DNA of 14,801 bases from Candidatus Omnitrophota bacterium. GTDB lineage: Bacteria > Omnitrophota > Gorgyraeia > Duberdicusellales > 4484-171. The DNA is taken from the NCBI GenBank assembly GCA_003644405.1, contig QNCE01000025.1, forward strand, positions 1 to 14,801. The letters run 5' to 3'. Under the pieces are notes generated by a model that did no database searches, was not told the DNA's origin, and worked only from the letters and a program-made list of their open reading frames with translations. Both the position numbers and the translations under genes were made by a program. Shown here in pieces: positions 1 through 5,185 of this stretch; position 1 is the first letter of the stretch; the number at the start of each line of letters is the position of its first letter.

Positions 1-81
1 AAGGCACCTTTAGAGCTTGCTGGCACTTCAATAAAAGGGTTAGATTGGGTTCGTTTTTCTCTAAGAATTAACAACAGTTAA
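1..81 (+). CDS. possible 3' end of an upstream gene (partial)
   Basis: The first frame is open from the window edge to a TAA at 79-81 and would encode 26 residues ending in VRFSLRINNS. Alternating hydrophobic and polar residues would suit the last beta-strand of a protein, but the piece is too short to assign to a family. It stops about 25 bases before the promoter that appears to drive the bS21 gene, which is a sensible place for a gene end. It could equally be non-coding sequence that happens to be open. No terminator hairpin is visible between it and the next promoter. Confidence 0.3.
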   Translation, partial: KAPLELAGTSIKGLDWVRFSLRINNS

Positions 82-106
82 CTGGACACTACACTAAAAT
101 ATCTCT

Positions 107-134
107 TTGTGATAATAAATAATTGTGATAAAAT
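107..134 (+). promoter_or_regulatory. sigma-70-type promoter for the bS21-RRM transcript
   Basis: A -35-like TTGTGA at 107-112 is followed after 16 bp by a -10 TAAAAT at 129-134, which predicts a start near 141 and a leader of about 20 nt. The 9-mer TTGTGATAA occurs twice here (107-115 and 123-131), so the -35 and the region just ahead of the -10 carry the same sequence. That repeat could be a direct-repeat operator or chance in AT-rich DNA. Confidence 0.5.
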
Positions 135-159
135 AGTTCTGTTTTTATAAGGAGGTATA

Positions 160-321
160 ATGGCAGAAGTAAGAATAAACAAAAAAGAGGATTTCGAAAA
201 AGCATTGAAAAAATTTAAAATGCAATGTAAGAAAGAAGGGATCCTTAAAGAGTATCGGGAAAGGCAATATTATACAAAACCGTCTCAAAGAAGGAGGAAA
301 AATGTAAAGAAAAAAAGATAA
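160..321 (+). CDS. rpsU: small ribosomal subunit protein bS21
   Basis: This 53-aa very basic protein starts MAEVRINKKEDFEKALKKFK and ends in a lysine/arginine cluster. It matches bS21 in length and layout: an N-terminal strand, a first helix with the EKALKKFK pattern, a KEGILKEYRERQYY-like helix and the KPSQRRRK tail. bS21 sits on the 30S platform and supports initiation on natural mRNAs. The start is fixed by a perfect Shine-Dalgarno AAGGAGGT at 149-156, four bases ahead of the ATG. The gene is too short for most ORF callers. An RRM protein gene follows after 51 bp and probably shares its transcript. Loss or duplication of bS21 is common, but this copy looks intact. Confidence 0.93.
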   Translation: MAEVRINKKEDFEKALKKFKMQCKKEGILKEYRERQYYTKPSQRRRKNVKKKR

Positions 322-372
322 GAAAAAGGGCTATTTTTAAAAGTAGGGTTCATTTAACAAGAGGTGAAGTAA

Positions 373-675
373 ATGGAAGAGGAAAAAAATAAAATTTATG
401 TGGGAAATTTAGAGTATAGTGTAAACGAAGAAGAACTTAAAAAGACATTTGAAGACAAAGGGATCCATACTAAAAATCTAAAAATAATAAAAGATAAATA
501 TACAGGCAAATCTAAAGGATTTGGATTTGTAGAAGTTGAAAATGAGGAAATAATCCAACAAGCAATAGATTCTTTAGATGGTAAGGAACTTAAAGGAAGA
601 AAACTAAGGATAAGCAGGGCAAGAAAGCCTAAACCAAGGTTTGAAAGGGGTAGACACCCTCGATTTTCGAGATAA
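373..675 (+). CDS. RRM-domain RNA-binding protein
   Basis: A 100-aa protein made of one RNA recognition motif and a short basic tail. RNP2 is IYVGNL at residues 8-13 and RNP1 is KGFGFVEV at 48-55; the aromatic residues that stack on RNA bases (Y9, F50, F52) are present. The tail (about 82-100) is rich in Arg, Lys and Pro, as in bacterial glycine-rich-type RRM proteins, here without the glycine repeats. Such proteins bind single-stranded RNA and are often cold-induced in cyanobacteria; the exact target here is unknown. GAGGTG at 361-366 is a good ribosome site six bases ahead of the ATG. It lies behind the bS21 gene and ends just before a strong terminator, so the two likely form a small translation- or RNA-related transcript. 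Confidence 0.9.
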   Translation: MEEEKNKIYVGNLEYSVNEEELKKTFEDKGIHTKNLKIIKDKYTGKSKGFGFVEVENEEIIQQAIDSLDGKELKGRKLRISRARKPKPRFERGRHPRFSR

Positions 676-706
676 AAAGGAGGCACTTTTTGGTGCCTCC
701 TTTTTT
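674..706 (+). terminator. intrinsic terminator after the RRM gene
   Basis: A 13-bp perfect stem (arms 674-686 and 693-705) closes a 6-nt loop; its core is GGAGGCAC paired with GTGCCTCC, and the right arm runs into six T at 701-706. It overlaps the RRM stop codon and ends four bases before the next gene's ATG. The left arm contains a perfect Shine-Dalgarno sequence (AAGGAGG) that is buried in the stem. Confidence 0.9.
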
Positions 707-709
707 AAT

Positions 710-991
710 ATGGACTGCGAAAAAATAAGAGAAAATTTTTCTGGTTACATAAATCACAGTATACCTCAAAATTTAGCACAAATTATAGAGGAACACTTAT
801 GTATATGTGAAGACTGTCGAAATAAGCTAAACCAGCTTTTAAACGAAGAAATAGATTACCAAGCTCCATCTTCTCATTATAAAAAAGACACATATAATCT
901 TGTAACTTACCTTATTTTAGGAATAGGAATAATTTTAGTTATCTATTTAGTATTTCTACTTGTAAAATTCACTAGCTCTATAGGGAAGTGA
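710..991 (+). CDS. anti-sigma-factor-like zinc-finger membrane protein
   Basis: A 93-aa protein with a zf-HC2-like N-terminus and one transmembrane segment. The zinc pattern is C3 with H29-x3-C33-x2-C36, the layout of zinc-containing anti-sigma factors; an extra Cys at 31 lies between. A hydrophobic helix spans about 65-87, leaving the zinc finger in the cytoplasm. There is no sizeable periplasmic domain, so it is a minimal member. ATG 710 is chosen because the only earlier in-frame start, TTG 641, would put the terminator and part of the RRM gene into its coding region. No free Shine-Dalgarno is visible ahead of 710. No sigma factor gene is adjacent, so an anti-sigma role is only inferred. 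Its stop overlaps the GTG of uppP. Confidence 0.72.
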   Translation: MDCEKIRENFSGYINHSIPQNLAQIIEEHLCICEDCRNKLNQLLNEEIDYQAPSSHYKKDTYNLVTYLILGIGIILVIYLVFLLVKFTSSIGK

Positions 992-1722
992 AAGAAGCTT
1001 TTATTTTCAGTCTAATTCAAGGATTAACAGAATTTCTTCCGATAAGTAGTAGTGGTCATTTATTTCTTGCCAAAAGAATTCTTCAGGTAAAATCAGAATC
1101 TCTACCTTTTTTTATCTATCTCCACTTAGCTACGCTCTTAGCTATCCTGGTATACCTCCATAAAGAAATCATCTCTTATATCCAAGATAGAAAAGTTCTT
1201 ATAAATTTAACTATAACTTCTTTAGTTACTTTATCACTAGCCTGTTTAATAATGATTACTGTTCAAATCTACTTTGAAAAAAAAATCCTTATTGCAATAG
1301 GATTTCTCTTTACTAGCCTAATTCTTTTGCTTTTTAAAAAGGGTGGTAAAAAGCTTATCAAAGAACTTTCTGTTAAAGAATGTATCTTAATAGGAGCTCT
1401 CCAAGGATTGGCAGTTTTACCGGGAATATCTCGTTCAGGAGTAACTATAGCAGGTTCTTTAGGAAGAGGACTCAATAAGAAAGAGGCATTTAACTTTTCT
1501 TTTTTACTGGCAATTCCTGTGACTTTAGTAGCATTCTTAGTAAAAGCAAATAATCTTTCGCAATATAAATTAGATGGTTTTCCTCTAATATTTAGTTTTA
1601 TTCTAACTTTCTTAGTAGGAGTAGGTTCGCTAAGTATTTTAAGAAAGTTTTTAGAAGAGAGTAAACTTTATAAGTTCGGCTATTATTGCTTGATATTAGC
1701 TGTACTAATAGTATTTTTATGA
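988..1722 (+). CDS. uppP: undecaprenyl-diphosphatase UppP (BacA family)
   Basis: A 244-aa polytopic membrane protein of the BacA/UppP family, which dephosphorylates undecaprenyl diphosphate to recycle the lipid carrier for peptidoglycan and other wall polymers; loss of this activity sensitises cells to bacitracin. Both signature motifs are present: QGLTEFLPISSSGH at 11-24, containing the catalytic Glu region, and a second block at 136-151 ending PGISRSG with the conserved Arg149. About eight hydrophobic segments are visible. Length is slightly below the usual 260-280. The start is GTG 988, overlapping the stop of the zinc-finger gene (GTGA), with a weak AGGGA-like site ahead. Its TGA overlaps the ATG of the STAS-PilZ gene, so translation is probably coupled through all three. 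Confidence 0.95.
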   Translation: MKEAFIFSLIQGLTEFLPISSSGHLFLAKRILQVKSESLPFFIYLHLATLLAILVYLHKEIISYIQDRKVLINLTITSLVTLSLACLIMITVQIYFEKKILIAIGFLFTSLILLLFKKGGKKLIKELSVKECILIGALQGLAVLPGISRSGVTIAGSLGRGLNKKEAFNFSFLLAIPVTLVAFLVKANNLSQYKLDGFPLIFSFILTFLVGVGSLSILRKFLEESKLYKFGYYCLILAVLIVFL

Positions 1723-2438
1723 TAATTAATATAAGAGATAAAGAAGGAGTGGTTATTCTTGATTTGGAAGGAAATATTGATATTAATGCTTCTAATTTTG
1801 TAGAAACAGCGGGTTGGGTTCTTAAGTATAAATCTAAAAATATTGTATGTAACTTTAGCAGAGTAAATATAGTAGATTATATTGGCATCTCTATTCTTGC
1901 TGTAGTATATAAAAATGTTCTTAACCATAAGGGAAGAATGGAAATATGTAGTGTACCTACACACCTTAAGAATATATTCGCTCTTGTGGGATTAAATAAA
2001 GTATTTAAATTCCATAGTAACGAAGAAGAGGCAATTAGGTATCTAAAAGAGGAGGAAAGTATCTATAAAATACTAAAGAAAAAACTTAGAAGACGTTTTA
2101 AAAGAATACCTTTTCATACTATTATCGAATATAAACAAAAATTTTCTTCCAAAGATCTCTTTTATAAAGGAAAGATTTTAAATCTAAGTGCCATAGGAAT
2201 GTTTATTGTAGCTAAGAAGATATTTTCTGTGGGGGAGATACTATCCACTCGTATAAATTTATCTCCTAAACTTGGCATTATAGAAATTGATGCTAGGGTA
2301 GTTTGGGTAGCAGATAAAGAAATTCAACCTTTAGAATACCCAGGAATGGGTTTAGAATTCTATAATATCGATCAAAAAATACAGAAAGAAATTCTAGAAT
2401 TTGTAGACAGGCATCTAACCTCTTCTCAAGAGATTTAA
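1719..2438 (+). CDS. STAS-PilZ fusion protein
   Basis: A 239-aa soluble protein with an N-terminal STAS (anti-anti-sigma-like) domain at about 1-112 and a C-terminal PilZ domain at about 120-235. The PilZ half has both c-di-GMP-binding signatures: an arginine patch RRRFKR at 124-129 (RxxxR) and NLSAIG at 155-160 (NxSxxG). In the STAS half, the loop that usually reads D-S-(S/T)-G is D53-Y-I-G56, so the serine phosphorylated in classical anti-anti-sigma factors is absent. The likely role is a c-di-GMP-responsive partner-switch-like adaptor; the partner is unknown. ATG 1719 is preferred over the upstream TTG 1686 because it makes the standard ATGA overlap with uppP and removes an unrelated N-terminal tail. 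The zinc-finger anti-sigma-like gene two genes upstream is a possible functional partner. Confidence 0.85.
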   Translation: MIINIRDKEGVVILDLEGNIDINASNFVETAGWVLKYKSKNIVCNFSRVNIVDYIGISILAVVYKNVLNHKGRMEICSVPTHLKNIFALVGLNKVFKFHSNEEEAIRYLKEEESIYKILKKKLRRRFKRIPFHTIIEYKQKFSSKDLFYKGKILNLSAIGMFIVAKKIFSVGEILSTRINLSPKLGIIEIDARVVWVADKEIQPLEYPGMGLEFYNIDQKIQKEILEFVDRHLTSSQEI

Positions 2439-2440
2439 GC

Positions 2441-3010
2441 ATGGTAGTTAATATTAAAAATGTAACTTTAGAGTGTATAAAAGGTGATATTACTAAACAA
2501 GTTGGTTTTGATGCTATAGTAAATGCTGCTAACGCTTTCCTTGCTCCTGGTGGAGGAGTAGCAGGAGCAATCCATAAAGCCGCTGGTCCTTTACTTTATC
2601 AAGAATGCAAAAATCTTGCCCCTATAAAGGTAGGTGAGGCTGTAATTACTAAAGCTTATAACCTCCCTAATAAATACATAATTCATTGTTTAGGGCCAAA
2701 GTACGGAATAGATAAACCTGAAGATAAACTTCTAGCTTCCTGCTATAAGAATGCTTTGGCTCTTGCTGAAAAAAACAAAGTAACCTCTATAGCTTTTCCT
2801 GCTATATCTACTGGTGCTTTTGGCTATCCTATAGAGGAGGCAGCTAAAGTTTCTTTGCAAGCTTTGATAGAGGTAGCTAACCAACTTAGAGAAGTAAAAA
2901 GAATCCGCCTTGTCCTTTATTCTGAGAGCGATTTAAAAGTTTATCAAAATATTCTAAAAAAGTTAACGAATGAATTAAAAGATGGAGATAAGAATAGATG
3001 CTCATCTTAG
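2441..3010 (+). CDS. macro-domain protein (ADP-ribose/O-acetyl-ADP-ribose hydrolase type)
   Basis: A 189-aa single macro domain, most like the MacroD/YmdB branch that hydrolyses O-acetyl-ADP-ribose and removes ADP-ribose from acidic residues. Motifs in order are GDIT at 15-18, VNAAN at 27-31, the glycine-rich loop GGGVAGAIHKAAG at 37-49 and ISTGAFGYP at 122-130, together forming the ADP-ribose pocket. The Asn31 and the GGGV loop used in catalysis by MacroD-type enzymes are present. Start ATG 2441 lies two bases after the STAS-PilZ stop. The 3' end overlaps the next gene by 29 bp, suggesting coupled translation. No ADP-ribosyltransferase or sirtuin is seen in the window, so the physiological substrate is open. 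Confidence 0.93.
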   Translation: MVVNIKNVTLECIKGDITKQVGFDAIVNAANAFLAPGGGVAGAIHKAAGPLLYQECKNLAPIKVGEAVITKAYNLPNKYIIHCLGPKYGIDKPEDKLLASCYKNALALAEKNKVTSIAFPAISTGAFGYPIEEAAKVSLQALIEVANQLREVKRIRLVLYSESDLKVYQNILKKLTNELKDGDKNRCSS

Positions 3011-3650
3011 GAAACTGTTGCCAAAAGCAAGGTTCGCCTGGGCAGAGTTTAAAAATGTAACTATAAAGAGTTCACCTCCTCAGCTAATCCAATTAATCGA
3101 AAAGGAAAAAGATACTTTATCTCAACTATTTACTATTTCCACCTTAGCCACAGATAAAGTAATTAACATCTCTCGGATGGCTTTTAAAAAAGTAGGTACA
3201 GACCCTGCCCGATACCGTCCTGCTCAGGAAGCTCTGATTAGACGTATCCTCCAAAATAAAGGTATCCCTTTCATCAACAATGCTGTGGATATAAATAACT
3301 ATCTATCCATTAAATACCGCACTCCCATGGGAATCTATAATCAAAGTGTTCTAGATAACGTACTTACAATTGGAGTAGGGGAAGAGGAAACTTTTGTTTC
3401 CCTTAGTGGCCGAATTATCCATTGTAAGAATAAAATAATTTTAAAAAATCAGAATAATGAAGTAGTAGGAAGCCCTTTTGTCGATTCTCTGAAGGCTAAG
3501 GTAGATAAAAACTGTACAAGACTCTTGCATTTAGTATACCTTTGGCCCCCTTGGCTTAAAGAAGAAGATTTCCAATACATGAAAGCTAGCTTTCTAAACT
3601 TTCTTGGAGGCACTGCTTCTGGATATCATTACTTACCTGAAGAGAAATAA
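2982..3650 (+). CDS. stand-alone B3/B4 tRNA-binding-domain protein
   Basis: A 222-aa protein that matches the B3/B4 domain otherwise found in the beta subunit of bacterial phenylalanyl-tRNA synthetase, where it holds the editing site that clears Tyr-tRNA(Phe). The stretch from about residue 64 to 120, with KVGTDPARYRPAQEALIRR, NAVDINNYLSI and RTPMGIYN, is the most typical part. No synthetase catalytic core is attached. Free-standing relatives (COG3382-like) are widespread but poorly characterised; a trans-editing role is plausible and unproven. Start ATG 2982 lies inside the end of the macro-domain gene in another frame. It is the last gene of the plus-strand run; no obvious terminator hairpin follows its TAA. 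Confidence 0.87.
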   Translation: MEIRIDAHLRKLLPKARFAWAEFKNVTIKSSPPQLIQLIEKEKDTLSQLFTISTLATDKVINISRMAFKKVGTDPARYRPAQEALIRRILQNKGIPFINNAVDINNYLSIKYRTPMGIYNQSVLDNVLTIGVGEEETFVSLSGRIIHCKNKIILKNQNNEVVGSPFVDSLKAKVDKNCTRLLHLVYLWPPWLKEEDFQYMKASFLNFLGGTASGYHYLPEEK

Positions 3651-3800
3651 AGCTATTTAAAATTTAAAAAAGAAAAGAGTAGATTAGAAAAGTAAATAAA
3701 TTAGCTAAATCTTGTGAATAAATTCACAAATAGAATCGAAAGTAAATTAGAATTAGATTAGATTAGATTAGATAGGTAAAATAAAAAATCTTTCCTGAGG
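3651..3800. other. gene-free AT-rich spacer with short repeats
   Basis: No ORF of interest on either strand. It holds a perfect palindrome (3712-3729, listed separately) and four tandem copies of the 5-mer ATTAG at 3752-3771. The 12-mer at 3678-3689 (AGTAGATTAGAA) recurs in inverted orientation at 4054-4065, on the far side of the riboswitch. No terminator for the upstream gene was recognised. Confidence 0.6.
3712..3729. promoter_or_regulatory. CRP/FNR-like palindromic operator
   Basis: The 18 bp form a perfect inverted repeat, TTGTGAAT-AA-ATTCACAA. It contains TGTGA-N6-TCACA (3713-3728), exactly the consensus spacing and half-sites of CRP-family regulators. Its centre is about 117 bp upstream of the predicted riboswitch transcription start. 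No CRP-family regulator gene is in the window, so assignment rests on the motif alone. Confidence 0.45.
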
Positions 3801-3830
3801 TTGAAATTAGAAATAAAAATATTATATAAT
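3801..3830 (+). promoter_or_regulatory. promoter of the c-di-GMP riboswitch RNA
   Basis: A -35 TTGAAA at 3801-3806 and a perfect -10 TATAAT at 3825-3830 are separated by 18 bp. The predicted start, about 3837, coincides with the first paired base of the riboswitch (3838). This fit to the RNA boundary makes it more convincing than an isolated AT-rich match. Confidence 0.68.
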
Positions 3831-3837
3831 TAATAAC

Positions 3838-4004
3838 GCCGATAAGGGTAAACTCTGAGAAATCAGAGGACGCAAAGCTCCAGACCTAAGGTAGTCAAGG
3901 AAGCCGTTACTCACTAACTTCTTAAAGCCCCCAAGTAGTGAGTAAGTTAGGCACCTAGAGACTACTAAGGTGGCTGAGCTGCCGAGTAAAAAGCCCTTAT
4001 CGGC
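3838..4004 (+). promoter_or_regulatory. class I cyclic di-GMP riboswitch (GEMM-I), no downstream gene
   Basis: The aptamer matches GEMM-I in order: AGGGTAAAC at 3845-3853; a first arm whose 6-bp stem (3853-3858 with 3863-3868) is capped by a GAAA tetraloop at 3859-3862; GACGCAAAGC at 3869-3878; CCTAA at 3885-3889; a second arm; and GGTGGCTGAGCTGCCG at 3969-3984. That last block aligns without gaps to the Vibrio Vc2 sequence GGUAGCGGGGUUACCG, with paired changes. Counterparts of the ligand-contacting bases G20, A47 and C92 are G3848, A3875 and C3982. G at position 20 argues for c-di-GMP rather than cGAMP. The second arm is enlarged by about 60 nt that fold into their own hairpin. The element points to the right, but the next gene on that side lies on the other strand, ending at 4253, so no plus-strand gene is available to regulate. 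Confidence 0.9.
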
Positions 4005-4015
4005 CTTTTTATTTT
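3981..4015 (+). terminator. intrinsic terminator / expression platform of the riboswitch
   Basis: GCCGA-(G)-TAA at 3981-3989 pairs with TTATCGGC at 3997-4004 around a 7-nt loop, followed by C and TTTTTATTTT at 4006-4015. The same right arm can instead pair with GCCGATAA at 3838-3845, the first bases of the RNA. The left terminator arm includes C3982, the ligand-pocket C92 counterpart, so aptamer folding and this local hairpin exclude each other. That arrangement would suit an ON switch, unless the outer stem with its T-tract also terminates. Confidence 0.75.
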
Positions 4016-4252
4016 CTAAAAAACTTTATCCCAGCGACGAATTCCTCCCCCTATTCTAATCTACTTCCGATAATATATCTTATGTAAACTTTTATTCTAG
4101 CCTTTTTTCTCTCTAACTTATTGAAAGCCAATAAATTACACAATAATTATAAAAACCTGTGAATAAGAAAAGTGGTATTTACTCTTAGTAATATATTCTT
4201 TCTTATATTTGGCTAAAAAAATTCAGGCTTGGAAGGCAAAAAACTAAAAAAA
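4016..4252. other. gene-free spacer between convergent transcripts
   Basis: No plausible ORF with a start codon on the plus strand (the one ATG, at 4082, is followed at once by TAA). On the minus strand this is the 3' flank of the radical SAM gene; T-runs appear on that strand at about 4239-4255 but no clear hairpin precedes them. The 12-mer TTCTAATCTACT at 4054-4065 is the inverse of 3678-3689. A lone TGTGA half-site lies at 4158-4162. Confidence 0.55.
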
Positions 4253-5185
4253 CTAAAAAGGATTAAAGTGGACACCAGCTAACTCTTCGGGAGGGTTAAA
4301 CTCTTGAATCCACCCCTGTAACCCTATCTCTTCTGCCAGCTTTTTTAGTTCTAAATACTCTTCATAACTAGGGGGTCTATTTAATCTTGGCACGGATGAT
4401 GCTTTAAAATAAGGACGGTACTGAAACATAACACTTATATAAGCTTGGGGAGTATTTGCCTTTATCCACCAAAGAATACGCTTAGCCTCCTTAACCATAG
4501 TAGGAAGAAGTAAGTGTCTTATAATTATACCCTTTTTTAAAAGCCCTTCTTCCCAAAAAGGAAAATCTATCTGCTGATACATTTCTTTTACCGCTTTCCT
4601 GTTATAGAAGGGATAATCCTTAGTACGTGAGCCTAGCCAAGAAGCGGAAGAAGTAAAATATTTCATATCTACCAAATATATATCCACTATTCCTTCTAAA
4701 GCTTTTATGATTTCTGGTCTTTCATATCCCGAAGAATTATAAACTATAGGGATATTTAAACCCTGTTGGTAAGCTATAAGAAGAGCTTTTATAATCTGAG
4801 GAAGAAAATGCGTAGGAGTTACAAGGTTGATATTTTTTGCTCCCTGAGCTTGCAGTTTGAGCATTAAACTAGCTAACTGGGGTTCATCCAGAACCTTGCC
4901 TTGACGAAGATGAGAAAATTTAAAATTTTGGCAGTAAATACATCTTAAATTACACCCAGAGAAAAAAATCGTACCACTACCCTTCTCTCCTACCAAAGGA
5001 GGCTCCTCTCCCCTATGGAGAAAAGCAGTATAGACAGAAAGTTCCTTTATCTGGCAGAAGCCTACTTCCTTTGACCTATCTACTCCACACTGACGAGGAC
5101 ATAATCGACAATTTTTCCATTGAGCTAAAAAGTAATCTAATTTTTCTTTAATTTTATATATCTTGTTTTTATTTTTTTGAAACAT
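4253..5185 (-). CDS. radical SAM protein, PflA/PflX-like (COG1313 type)
   Basis: A 310-aa radical SAM enzyme. The [4Fe-4S]-SAM motif is C78-x3-C82-x2-C85 within SGCNLRCIYCQN. A second cysteine group, C26-x2-C29-x3-C33 plus C44, lies near the N-terminus and could hold another cluster or zinc; this pairing is typical of the uncharacterised PflX-like group. The fold then continues with recognisable strands such as NLVTPTHFLPQI and IYLVDMKYF, the latter conserved in this family. The family resembles pyruvate-formate-lyase activases, but no glycyl-radical enzyme gene is present, so the substrate is unknown. The start at 5185 overlaps the end of the DUF4416 gene by 17 bp. It is the last gene of the minus-strand operon and faces the riboswitch. 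Confidence 0.9.
   Translation of the reverse strand: MFQKNKNKIYKIKEKLDYFLAQWKNCRLCPRQCGVDRSKEVGFCQIKELSVYTAFLHRGEEPPLVGEKGSGTIFFSGCNLRCIYCQNFKFSHLRQGKVLDEPQLASLMLKLQAQGAKNINLVTPTHFLPQIIKALLIAYQQGLNIPIVYNSSGYERPEIIKALEGIVDIYLVDMKYFTSSASWLGSRTKDYPFYNRKAVKEMYQQIDFPFWEEGLLKKGIIIRHLLLPTMVKEAKRILWWIKANTPQAYISVMFQYRPYFKASSVPRLNRPPSYEEYLELKKLAEEIGLQGWIQEFNPPEELAGVHFNPF

Noticed and set aside
396..686. 96-aa minus-strand frame opposite the RRM gene
   Set aside because: Shadow of a clear RRM gene; composition is unlike a protein and it has no ribosome site.
641..709. TTG-started N-terminal extension of the zinc-finger gene
   Set aside because: It would encode the RRM gene's 3' end and the terminator hairpin; the conserved part begins at ATG 710.
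1686..1718. Upstream TTG start for the STAS-PilZ gene
   Set aside because: It lies within uppP and adds residues unrelated to STAS; ATG 1719 gives a standard ATGA overlap.
1683..1964. 93-aa minus-strand frame opposite the STAS domain
   Set aside because: Antisense shadow of a well-supported gene, with low-complexity translation.
3752..3771. ATTAG tandem repeat as a CRISPR or iteron array
   Set aside because: Only four 5-bp units with no spacers, no cas genes and no replication initiator gene nearby.
3838..4004. cGAMP-type (GEMM-Ib) riboswitch
   Set aside because: The position matching G20 is G (3848), the c-di-GMP form; cGAMP-selective members usually carry A there.
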